A stretch of DNA of 6,547 nt from assembly GCA_937875395.1 (NCBI GenBank), contig CALNCU010000314.1, positions 1 to 6,547 of the forward strand, read 5' to 3'. Position numbers and translations under genes: made by a program. Source of the DNA: an uncultured Armatimonadota bacterium. Its GTDB lineage: Bacteria > Armatimonadota > UBA5829 > DTJY01. Below the pieces are notes generated by a model. The model saw only the letters and a list, made by a program, of their open reading frames with translations. It was not told where the DNA came from and made no database searches. Positions 1-5,601 of this stretch are shown one piece after another. Numbering within the stretch: position 1 is the stretch's first letter; the number at the start of each line of letters is the position of its first letter.

Positions 1-40
1 AATGTGCTTTAAGTTAATTCTATCACATAAAGGAGGTTAG

Positions 41-235
41 TTGTTGGAAGGTTACGTTCTAACGGTTGCGGATGTGCAGAAGTACCTGGGCATAAGCAAG
101 AACCTGGCCTACAGCCAGATTCGCGCAGGAACCATTCCCAGTATACGCCTGGGCAGAAAAGTCCTGGTGCCGCGTGCAGCCTTTGAGGAATGGCTCAAGT
201 CCACGGGTGGAAATGAAGCACGCATTGCATCGTAG
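41..235 (+). CDS. Excisionase-family helix-turn-helix DNA-binding protein
   Basis: Small protein of 64 residues (63 from the second start) that is almost entirely one winged helix-turn-helix of the HTH_17/excisionase type. The segment from L7 (LTVADVQKYLGISK) to about G30 is the helix-turn-helix. IPSIRLGRK (32-40) forms the basic wing, and VPRAAFEEWL (43-52) is the usual closing helix. Such proteins bind DNA as phage or integrative-element excisionases or as small regulators; which one applies here cannot be told. Two TTG codons at 41 and 44 could start it. The Shine-Dalgarno AAAGGAGGT (29-37) lies 4 nt from the first and 7 nt from the second, so 44 is the better-spaced start. No integrase gene is visible, but the upstream side is cut by the window edge. 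A strong terminator follows at once, so it is the last gene of its transcript. Confidence 0.8.
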   Translation: MLEGYVLTVADVQKYLGISKNLAYSQIRAGTIPSIRLGRKVLVPRAAFEEWLKSTGGNEARIAS

Positions 236-265
236 ATTGCACCTGCGAACCCCGGTATGTTGGAT

Positions 266-309
266 AAGGGAACGGCCGCCAGTATTTACATCTGGCGGCC
301 GTTCCTTTT
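266..309 (+). terminator. Intrinsic terminator after the helix-turn-helix gene
   Basis: A perfect 14-bp stem (269-282 with 292-305, GGAACGGCCGCCAG against its complement) encloses a 9-nt loop. A G-U and two A-U pairs extend it to 266-308. The descending arm runs into TTTT. It lies 30 bp after the stop at 235. The opposite strand has no comparable T-run, so it mainly serves the plus strand. Confidence 0.85.
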
Positions 310-403
310 ACGGTAAGAACTATGTCATATCGGGATAAATTACGTGCACAAGCACATATAATTCCACAGTCTCATGCCTTGCTGTATTGCCCTGTACCAT
401 AGT

Positions 404-425
404 TTTGGTTACCATTTGGTTACCA
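404..425. repeat. Tandem 11-bp repeat with GGTTACC cores
   Basis: Two exact adjacent copies of TTTGGTTACCA (404-414 and 415-425). Each contains the odd palindrome GGTTACC, and a related GTACCAT lies just upstream at 394-400. Spacing is one helical turn, as expected of a protein-binding site or of arm-type sites near an attachment site. The stretch 311-442 around it holds no convincing gene: the best plus-strand reading, 26 codons from an ATG at 322, has no ribosome binding site. Function unknown. Confidence 0.6.
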
Positions 426-442
426 TTTTGGGGCCGGACAAC

Positions 443-465
443 AAAAAAGCCCCCTTAATGGGGGC
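443..465 (-). terminator. Intrinsic terminator of the tRNA operon
   Basis: Read on the minus strand, GCCCCC (465-460), loop ATTAA, GGGGGC (454-449) and then TTTTTT (448-443) form a compact GC-only 6-bp stem with a U-tract. It begins 17 nt after the CCA end of tRNA-Thr and closes the three-tRNA transcript. Confidence 0.9.
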
Positions 466-482
466 CGTTCACGCTTGATTTA

Positions 483-558
483 TGGAGCCGACGATCCGAT
501 TCGAACGGACGACCGGCGCATTACGAATGCGCTGCTCTACCAGCTGAGCTACGTCGGC
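483..558 (-). tRNA. tRNA-Thr (anticodon CGT)
   Basis: A 76-nt cloverleaf on the minus strand. The acceptor is GCCGACG/CGTCGGC, with discriminator U and an encoded CCA at 485-483. The D arm is GCTC...GAGC. The anticodon stem GCGCA/TGCGC holds the loop TTCGTAA, giving anticodon CGU, which reads ACG. The T arm is GTCCG-TTCGAAT-CGGAT with one G-U pair. It is the last gene of the operon, 17 nt before the terminator. A CGU isoacceptor reads only ACG, so other threonine tRNAs must lie elsewhere. Confidence 0.97.
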
Positions 559-565
559 TCGTCTA

Positions 566-597
566 TGCAGAGGGATGAGCACAACCGAGGCTCTGCA
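566..597 (-). other. Stem-loop in the Phe-Thr tRNA spacer
   Basis: Between tRNA-Phe and tRNA-Thr, TGCAGAG (566-572) and CTCTGCA (591-597) form a perfect 7-bp stem with an 18-nt loop. There is no U-tract, so it is not a terminator. In the minus-strand precursor it would separate the two tRNAs and could guide cleavage by processing RNases. That role is inference. Confidence 0.4.
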
Positions 598-613
598 CAC
601 TGGGTTTATAAGC

Positions 614-689
614 TGGTGCCGGGACGCAGAGTCGAACTGCGGACACGTGGATTTTCAGTCCACTGCTCTACCAACTGAGCTATCCCGGC
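614..689 (-). tRNA. tRNA-Phe (anticodon GAA)
   Basis: A 76-nt cloverleaf on the minus strand. The acceptor is GCCGGGA/TCCCGGC, with discriminator A and an encoded CCA (616-614). The D arm is GCTCAGTTGGTAGAGC. The anticodon stem GTGGA/TCCAC holds the loop CTGAAAA, giving anticodon GAA. The T arm CGCAG-TTCGACT-CTGCG is fully paired. It is the middle gene of the operon, 16 nt after tRNA-Asp and 55 nt before tRNA-Thr. Confidence 0.98.
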
Positions 690-705
690 ACGCGGGCAAA
701 ACAAA

Positions 706-782
706 TGGCGGGGATGACGGGACTCGAACCCGCGGCCTCCTGCGTGACAGGCAGGCGCTCTAACCGGCTGAGCTACACCCCC
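706..782 (-). tRNA. tRNA-Asp (anticodon GTC)
   Basis: A 77-nt cloverleaf on the minus strand. The acceptor is GGGGGTG/CATCCCC with one G-U pair, discriminator G (typical of tRNA-Asp) and an encoded CCA (708-706). The D arm is GCTCAGCCGGTTAGAGC. The anticodon stem CCTGC/GCAGG holds the loop CTGTCAC, giving anticodon GUC. The T arm is GCGGG-TTCGAGT-CCCGT. It is the first gene of the operon, about 86 nt after the predicted transcription start. Confidence 0.98.
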
Positions 783-808
783 GCGTAGCTGAAACTGCGT
801 CTTAACGG

Positions 809-822
809 CGGCAGATATGCCG
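809..822 (-). other. Leader hairpin upstream of tRNA-Asp
   Basis: CGGCA (809-813) and TGCCG (818-822) form a 5-bp hairpin with a 4-nt loop in the tRNA operon leader, about 26 nt before tRNA-Asp on the transcript. It has no U-tract. A processing or structural role is possible but not shown. Confidence 0.35.
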
Positions 823-836
823 GACATTTTTAACGC

Positions 837-864
837 AAAAAGAAGCGCTTCTGTGCGGCGCTTC
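837..864 (-). terminator. Terminator-like hairpin in the tRNA operon leader
   Basis: On the minus strand, GAAGCGC (864-858), a 9-nt loop and GCGCTTC (848-842) form a perfect 7-bp stem followed by TTTTT (841-837). It begins only about 4 nt after the predicted start of the tRNA operon and lies before tRNA-Asp. The shape is that of an intrinsic terminator, so it could attenuate the operon or yield a roughly 32-nt RNA. It may instead only protect the 5' end. Read on the plus strand it lacks a T-run. Confidence 0.5.
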
Positions 865-874
865 AACGGTGCAT

Positions 875-903
875 ATTATAGCACATGTATTCTGCCTTTG
901 CAA
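875..903 (-). promoter_or_regulatory. Promoter of the tRNA operon
   Basis: On the minus strand, a -35 TTGCAA (903-898), a 17-nt spacer and a perfect -10 TATAAT (880-875) preceded by TGC (extended -10). This is close to the sigma-70/sigma-A optimum, as expected for stable RNA genes. Transcription should start near 868. Confidence 0.88.
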
Positions 904-929
904 CACCTATTTTTAAGGCGGGCGCTAAC

Positions 930-1027
930 TTTTAGGCAGATTTCAGCGGCACGTATAGATATATTTTGTTGCCACAGCCACCGGGCTGCGGAATGAACCC
1001 TGGGCGGAGATAATTTTACACCTAAAA
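930..1027 (-). ncRNA. Possible structured RNA of unknown class
   Basis: The gene-free gap between the ACT-like gene (ends at 1059) and the tRNA promoter can fold into a closed domain. A 7-bp closing stem joins CCTAAAA/TTTTAGG (930-936 with 1021-1027). Inside, an 8-bp stem joins 972-979 with 984-991 around a 4-nt loop. A competing 6-bp stem, 946-951 with 970-975, shares bases with it. In both inner stems one pair is G-U on the minus strand but A-C on the plus strand, which favours minus-strand transcription. It does not match 6S, SRP, tmRNA or a riboswitch I can recognise. No dedicated promoter or terminator is clear, so it may be the 3' untranslated region of the sbcDC operon. Confidence 0.3.
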
Positions 1028-1058
1028 CCATGCTTTGCGCTTCTATGGCCGAAGCATT

Positions 1059-1313
1059 CTAGCACTCAAAGATCATCTTCTGTACTTCAACGCCCTCTAT
1101 GCCTTGGAGGATGCGCTCCATCTCATCCACCCTCTCCAAATCTGTCATCTCAAGGATGATCAGGCCGCAGAGCGTGCACGCCTCCCCCACTTCCTGATGA
1201 AGCCCCAGACGGGTTCTTATGTTGCATCCAAACTCTGTAAAAACCTGCTGCACAGCGGGCACCTCTTTCACCCTGTTAGAGATACGGACCCCTACAATTA
1301 TTCGCTTGCTCAT
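1059..1313 (-). CDS. Small ACT-like protein, TM1266 (hydrogenase-system regulator) type
   Basis: An 84-residue protein with the beta-alpha-beta-beta-alpha-beta layout of a single ACT-like fold. The first strand is KRIIVGVRISNR (3-14), followed by a helix with VPAVQQVFTEFG (18-29), the strand NIRTRLGLH (31-39), GLIILEM (50-56), a helix around 58-70 and the last strand VEVQKMIFE (75-83). Length and pattern match the TM1266 family, often annotated as a putative iron-only hydrogenase system regulator. No hydrogenase gene is in the window, so that name says little about its role here. Four cysteines (C30, C46, C49, C84), including a CTLC pair, could bind metal; this is speculation. The ATG start has an AGGAGGT site 7 nt upstream. 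The gene follows sbcC by 25 bp on the same strand and is probably co-transcribed with it. Confidence 0.75.
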   Translation of the reverse strand: MSKRIIVGVRISNRVKEVPAVQQVFTEFGCNIRTRLGLHQEVGEACTLCGLIILEMTDLERVDEMERILQGIEGVEVQKMIFEC

Positions 1314-1338
1314 GGTGATACCTCCTATGCATCAATAC

Positions 1339-3888
1339 TCAATTCACCTGTATCTGGCTACCGGCTGAATCCTTTGTAATCTCTATGCGCGTTGGGAAGG
1401 CGTCTTTTAACTCATCTATGTGAGTTACAACCAGTATCAGACTAAAATCATCCTGAATGCTTGAGATTGCCTCCACAAGCTTCTCCCGACCCTTGCCGTC
1501 CTGCGTGCCGAAGCCTTCATCTATAATAAGTGTCTGAAGGCTGGCACCGGCGCGCCGTGCAAGAAGCTTTGACAGGGCTATCCTTAAAGCAAAGTTTACC
1601 CGGAAGACCTCTCCGCCGCTAAAGAGTTCATAGCTCCTTGTACCCATATCATCGCTTATTTTTATATCAAGGGTTTCGGCGGTGCCGCCTGTTTTTTTAT
1701 CACGGATGGTCTCTATTGCCACCTGCATGGCGTTATCCGTCATGCGGGCAAGAAGCCTGTTGGCCTCTTCCTGAATCTCCGGGATGGCGTTTTCTATAAT
1801 AAGCGCCTGTACTCCCTTTTTCCCGAAGGCGGAGACAAGGGCGGCGTATGCGGCTTTGTCTTTTTTTGCCTGATCCAGCGCCTTCTTCTTCTCACCTGCC
1901 TCTGTTTTGAGTATTTTAATGCGGGAGAGGGTGCTGGCCAGTGTTGCAATTTTGCCGGTGAGTTCTCTGTCTGTCTCTCTCAGCTGGGTGAGTTCCCTGT
2001 CTGTGAGCGCAAGTTCTGCCTTAATATCCGGCAGTTCTATGAGCGTGCCTCGCAGCTCCTCCGCAGACCGGGTGCATTCTTGTATGGATCTCTCCCGGGA
2101 TAGAATAAGCTCCCGCACCGCCGCAAGGGATGCCTCATCGCCGGGGAGGGAATTCTCTGCGTTCTTCAGGTTGGCAGCAAGGGATTCATACATGGCAAGC
2201 AATGCTATATCTTCTTTAATCTTGTTGTGCTCTTCCGGGTTATACGTAAGTGCGGCTATGGATGATGAGATATTTAGGAGGCGTGCGGATTCTTCCGGCG
2301 CATATTTGCCGCCTTCAATACTCTTTAGAACTTCATCCAGCTTGGCCTTTATAGAGGGCATGCGCTTATTAGATTCCTCTACGGTAAAGACTACCTGCTC
2401 CGCTTTTGCAAGGCGGTTGCGCACATCCCTGCCTGCCGATGCCTTTGCATCTATCTCTTCTATCTCTTTTCTAAGAGCGGCAAGGCGGGCTTTGGCCTGC
2501 GTCCCGTCTTTGCGGAATCCGTTTATAGATTCCTGCATCTCCGCTATACGGCGGCGGTAGTCTGCAATCACTTCTTCATGCTTTTCATGTCCAAGCTCTG
2601 TTTGGCAGAGGGGGCACTTTGCGCCCGGCAGAGAGATCATGGCAAGCTTCTCTTCCAGCTCTTTTTTTCTATCCATAAGGCCGTCGTGCTGGCCCTTCAT
2701 CATCCCAAGTCTGTCCGATTCTTCATTTACCTTGCGCTCAAGTTCTGTACGGCGGAATTGAAGTTTGTCCAGTTCCTCTACTTCGCTCCTGAGGCGCGCA
2801 ATATCCTGCTCTATGGCGGCGGCTCCGCTTATTTTGCTTTCAAGCTCTGCAAGTTCCCGGGAGAGCATCTGCCGCTGCGTATCTAGCTTGTGCCGCTCAC
2901 CAAGGATTATGCTCTCAAGACCGGCCTTCTCTTTTTCCAGCCCTCTAAGCTCTTGGAGCCTGGCATCCAGAAGCGCGGTAGATTCTCTGGCTGCTCTAAG
3001 TTTTGAGAGCCCTTCAAGTATCTTATCCCGCTCCGCAATTATCTTGCGGTTTCCGGCAACACGGTCTTCCTGCGCCTTCTGCTGCGTGGTAAGGCTTAAT
3101 ATCTCCGTCCGCCAGGATGCCGCTTCCTTCTCCAGCCCCTGCACCCTGCCAAGGACGGCATCAAGCTCTGCGTGCCGGGCCTGAAGCTCCCTTAAACGGG
3201 TCTCTTTTAATGCAATCCCCTGCTCAAGTTCTGCTCGGCCGGATTCTGCCTCTGCAAGGGCGGTTTTGCAGGCATCCTCTTCTGCAAGGTCTTCTGCAAT
3301 GCGCCCTATCTCCCGCTCAAGTTCCTGCACAAGTATATCCGCCCCGTTGCGGCGGTCTTTGGCCTTCTGTTCAAGGGCATCGTAGCGGCTAAGGTCAAGG
3401 ATATCGGCAAGTATCTTCTTTCTGTCTGCCACGCTCTGCTTGGTGAACTCATCCGCCCTGCCCTGCTGAATGCAGGCGGAGTTGATGAAGGTTTTGTAAT
3501 CCATTCTGAGTATCTTCTGTATGGTGCGGCCGGTATCCCGTATGCCCTGCCCCGTGATGGCCTTGAATCTGCCGGATGTATCCTTTACGTAAAGCTCCCA
3601 TATGTTGCCGGAGTTACGCTTGCTCCGCCCGCGAACAACCCTGTATAGATCGCCCCCCAAAAGGAACTCCAGGGTGACGCACATCTCTTCTGTGCCCAGG
3701 CGGATAAGCTGGTCTGCGGAGGCGCGGGCCTCCCCCCAGAGCACCCAGGTTATGGCATCCAGCACGGCGGATTTGCCGTTGCCGTTATCGCCGGAGAGAC
3801 AGGCAAGATGCATCCCTGTGAAATCTAAAGGCGCCACCTGCTCGCCGTAGCTCATGAAGTTTTTAAGCTCAAGCCTTACGGGGATCAA
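1339..3888 (-). CDS. sbcC: SbcC, Rad50-type ATPase subunit of the SbcCD nuclease
   Basis: An 849-residue SMC/Rad50-like protein. The N-terminal ATPase half has Walker A GDNGNGKS (33-40) and a Q-loop around QQGRADEF (141-148). Heptad-rich coiled coil runs from about 170 to 410 and returns from about 440 to 690. The zinc hook CPLC (C425, C428) sits at the exact middle of the chain, as expected for an antiparallel hairpin arm. The C-terminal half has the signature SGGE (757-760), Walker B LQTLIIDE (784-791) with D-loop GFGTQD, and switch histidine H823 (VVTHIDE). The family uses ATP to gate the SbcD nuclease, which trims DNA ends and opens hairpins at palindromes and stalled forks. All key residues are present, so it should be active. 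Start is TTG at 3888, with GGAG 7 nt upstream. It follows sbcD after 18 bp. Confidence 0.97.
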   Translation of the reverse strand: MIPVRLELKNFMSYGEQVAPLDFTGMHLACLSGDNGNGKSAVLDAITWVLWGEARASADQLIRLGTEEMCVTLEFLLGGDLYRVVRGRSKRNSGNIWELYVKDTSGRFKAITGQGIRDTGRTIQKILRMDYKTFINSACIQQGRADEFTKQSVADRKKILADILDLSRYDALEQKAKDRRNGADILVQELEREIGRIAEDLAEEDACKTALAEAESGRAELEQGIALKETRLRELQARHAELDAVLGRVQGLEKEAASWRTEILSLTTQQKAQEDRVAGNRKIIAERDKILEGLSKLRAARESTALLDARLQELRGLEKEKAGLESIILGERHKLDTQRQMLSRELAELESKISGAAAIEQDIARLRSEVEELDKLQFRRTELERKVNEESDRLGMMKGQHDGLMDRKKELEEKLAMISLPGAKCPLCQTELGHEKHEEVIADYRRRIAEMQESINGFRKDGTQAKARLAALRKEIEEIDAKASAGRDVRNRLAKAEQVVFTVEESNKRMPSIKAKLDEVLKSIEGGKYAPEESARLLNISSSIAALTYNPEEHNKIKEDIALLAMYESLAANLKNAENSLPGDEASLAAVRELILSRERSIQECTRSAEELRGTLIELPDIKAELALTDRELTQLRETDRELTGKIATLASTLSRIKILKTEAGEKKKALDQAKKDKAAYAALVSAFGKKGVQALIIENAIPEIQEEANRLLARMTDNAMQVAIETIRDKKTGGTAETLDIKISDDMGTRSYELFSGGEVFRVNFALRIALSKLLARRAGASLQTLIIDEGFGTQDGKGREKLVEAISSIQDDFSLILVVTHIDELKDAFPTRIEITKDSAGSQIQVN

Positions 3889-3906
3889 TCAAATTCTCCA
3901 ATAATA

Positions 3907-5142
3907 TTAAACCTGCTCCTCTGCCAGGAGTTCTTCAAGCAGAGGGCGGGTGTAATTTAAAAGTTCTTCCTTGCGCTTTTTGCACTCATCGCAAGAATCA
4001 AAGTACATCTCAAGCGCCTGCATGGGGTCCAGGGATTCGTTTAAAAGACGGTTTCTGGAACGGCTCTCCTTCTGCAAAACATCTTTTGTAACGGAGGCCA
4101 CCATAAACGCGCCGGCAAGCGCCTCCCTAACCTCTGCCTCTCTTACAAGCGGGAGCCTCTCCTCTGATACATGATAACAAAGCTTCACAACGGCACCTTC
4201 CACATTTGCTTCTTCTATGGATTTAAGGATTGCCGCCGTGGGGTCCGGGACGTCTGCATCTACATCTATCTCTGCAAACCGCCGGGCGGGGGTGGAGATA
4301 AAACTGTAGGATGCAGAACCCTTTTTGAGCTCTACAAGCACAAAACCCTTCTCCTCGCCCCGCTCGCTGAAATCTATGCGATCCGGGCTGCCGCAGTAGA
4401 CTACAGAGGGGTGCGCGTGCTTGTTTAAATCCTGAAATTTGTGTATGTGGCCCATTGCCACATAATCAAAGGCCGGGTTGGCAACCGTGCTTACAAGCAC
4501 CTCCGGCTCCGCCACGTTAAGGTATCCCGTCTGCGAGCTTACCCGGGCGTTCTTTATCCAGAAATGCCCCAAAAGTACGGAAGGTGTATCCGGCTCAAGG
4601 CTTCTGGCAAGATAATCTATATACCGGCTATACTGCTCTACCATAAGGTCTGTAGTCTCTACAATGCTCTTTCCTCTGCTCTCTTCCTTTGCAAGGGCAG
4701 TGCTTCTAAGAAGGTAGGGCATGCCGGCCACCTGAACCGGCCCGGCGGAGGTATCTATCTTTATAATCTCCGGGCGGGAGAGGATGTGCACGTTATCTAC
4801 CCCCAGCGTACGGTAGATTTCAAGGGCATTTGCGCGGGAGCGGGCATTGGGCAGATCATGGTTGCCGGTAACCATAACAACCGGCACCCCGGATTCTGTA
4901 AGACGCTTTATGCACCGGGCAAACTCCCTCTGCTGGGTCTGGTTTGGATCGCGGGTTTTATAGGCATCCCCGGCAAAGAGAGCCAGATGCACTCCCGCGG
5001 CCAGTGCGCTCTCTATTGCAGCATCAAGAGAACGTCTGAAATCCAGCATACGGGTGTTAAGTCCGGTCTCCGGGTCTATTCGCCCGTAGGTTTCTATGCC
5101 GAAGTGGATATCGGCAAAATGCATAAGTTTAACTGTTTTCAC
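3907..5142 (-). CDS. sbcD: SbcD, Mre11-type exonuclease/endonuclease subunit
   Basis: A 411-residue calcineurin-like metallophosphoesterase of the Mre11/SbcD family. The metal-binding motifs appear in order: DIH (D11, H13), GD (58-59), GNHD (93-96), GHFW (H193) and GHIH (H232, H234), followed by YCGS (249-252). The C-terminal part (about 270-411) is the capping and SbcC-contact region, ending in an acidic helical tail. The family cuts DNA ends and hairpins with Mn2+ under control of the Rad50-like partner, encoded just downstream. GTG at 5142 gives MKTVKLMHFADIH, which fits the family N-terminus. The ribosome binding site is weak (GAGG about 12 nt upstream), and an in-frame ATG at 5124 has none at all. 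It is the first gene of the operon, with a promoter at 5195-5223. Confidence 0.96.
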   Translation of the reverse strand: MKTVKLMHFADIHFGIETYGRIDPETGLNTRMLDFRRSLDAAIESALAAGVHLALFAGDAYKTRDPNQTQQREFARCIKRLTESGVPVVMVTGNHDLPNARSRANALEIYRTLGVDNVHILSRPEIIKIDTSAGPVQVAGMPYLLRSTALAKEESRGKSIVETTDLMVEQYSRYIDYLARSLEPDTPSVLLGHFWIKNARVSSQTGYLNVAEPEVLVSTVANPAFDYVAMGHIHKFQDLNKHAHPSVVYCGSPDRIDFSERGEEKGFVLVELKKGSASYSFISTPARRFAEIDVDADVPDPTAAILKSIEEANVEGAVVKLCYHVSEERLPLVREAEVREALAGAFMVASVTKDVLQKESRSRNRLLNESLDPMQALEMYFDSCDECKKRKEELLNYTRPLLEELLAEEQV

Positions 5143-5194
5143 GTAGAAAGAAAGCCTCTTTTATTGGATTAACGGCGCTATCAATCTCCTGTAA

Positions 5195-5223
5195 ATTATA
5201 GCAGAAAAGAGCCCGGCTTTCCA
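5195..5223 (-). promoter_or_regulatory. Promoter of the sbcD-sbcC-ACT operon
   Basis: On the minus strand, -10 TATAAT (5200-5195) with an extended TGC, a 17-nt spacer and -35 TGGAAA (5223-5218, 4 of 6 consensus bases). Transcription should start near 5188, leaving a leader of about 45 nt before the GTG. It diverges from the riboswitch promoter: the two -35 boxes lie about 30 bp apart. Confidence 0.75.
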
Positions 5224-5254
5224 CGCAAAGGCCTTTTTCATGATGCAGATGTAT

Positions 5255-5284
5255 TTGACATCCGAAACTAAGGCATGATATACT
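5255..5284 (+). promoter_or_regulatory. Promoter of the riboswitch-hydrolase transcript
   Basis: A perfect -35 TTGACA (5255-5260), an 18-nt spacer and -10 TATACT (5279-5284) preceded by TGA (extended -10). Start is expected near 5291, about 60 nt before the aptamer. Confidence 0.82.
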
Positions 5285-5350
5285 TCCGCATGTTGTGCCG
5301 ACGCCTGATGCTGTTTGAACAGGGGCCGGTGCAAAGCGCAAAAATATGAT

Positions 5351-5456
5351 CGCCTAATTTCCAGATGGAAAACGGGGGAACCAGGCTCTTGGGGCTAATC
5401 GCCGTTTGGCGTAGGACAACTCTTCTGTCCGAGTCCGTCAGCTAACTTCGTAGGCG
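5351..5456 (+). ncRNA. c-di-AMP riboswitch aptamer (ydaO/yuaA class)
   Basis: The ydaO hallmark blocks are present in order: GGGGGAACCAG (5374-5384), TTGGGGCTAATC (5389-5400) and GTCCGTCAGCTAACTTCG (5433-5450). P1 pairs CGCCTA (5351-5356) with TAGGCG (5451-5456). Other helices are TTTCC/GGAAA (5358-5362 with 5367-5371), CGCC/GGCG near 5400-5411, and GGACA/TGTCC (5414-5418 with 5426-5430). The class binds two c-di-AMP molecules and usually turns expression off when ligand is high. Placement before a secreted NlpC/P60 wall hydrolase is a classic context for it. It should lower hydrolase expression when c-di-AMP is high. Confidence 0.95.
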
Positions 5457-5601
5457 TTGGAAGAGCACCAGCGAGTGCATCATATTCATGGGGTATGTGA
5501 AGAGCATACCTCTGTCTATTGGTATAACCACGCCTCATCCGCTCTATCCACCGCATTACAACAGGTTCTCCCTGATTTTTTGATTGACACAGGGAGTATG
5601 T
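5457..5601 (+). promoter_or_regulatory. Riboswitch expression platform
   Basis: The leader between aptamer and start codon holds several helices. GGTATG/CATACC (5492-5497 with 5505-5510) is a local hairpin. A 12-pair helix with one mismatch and one bulge joins 5454-5466 to 5541-5554 and takes three bases of the P1 3' strand. CAGG/CCTG followed by ATTTTTT (5562-5581) is a weak terminator-like hairpin with only 4 bp. CTCCCTG (5568-5574) pairs perfectly with CAGGGAG (5590-5596), which contains the Shine-Dalgarno, so translation control is at least as likely as termination. Pairings were found by eye without energy calculation. Confidence 0.6.

Noticed and set aside
322..402. 26-codon reading frame between the first terminator and the repeats
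   Set aside because: No ribosome binding site and no recognisable pattern; it fits chance length.
475..866. Open reading frames on both strands across the tRNA region
   Set aside because: They run through three complete tRNA genes with cloverleaf, CCA ends and an operon promoter, so they are not coding.
930..1027. 6S RNA, SRP RNA or known riboswitch identity for the gap
   Set aside because: None of the conserved blocks of these families could be found; only generic helices are seen.
1035..1379. Plus-strand reading frame of 114 residues
   Set aside because: It mirrors the ACT-like gene and the sbcC 3' end; no ribosome binding site and no protein-like pattern.
1907..3850. Several Ser- or Pro-rich plus-strand reading frames
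   Set aside because: They are opposite-strand shadows of sbcC, whose motifs and length are complete.
4441..5172. Plus-strand reading frame of 243 residues opposite sbcD
   Set aside because: It is a shadow of sbcD and reads through the sbcD start; no family resemblance.
5584..5601. Earlier TTG start for the wall hydrolase, and TTGACA there as a -35 box
   Set aside because: The TTG precedes the Shine-Dalgarno and would add residues before the signal peptide; no -10 follows the TTGACA at proper spacing.
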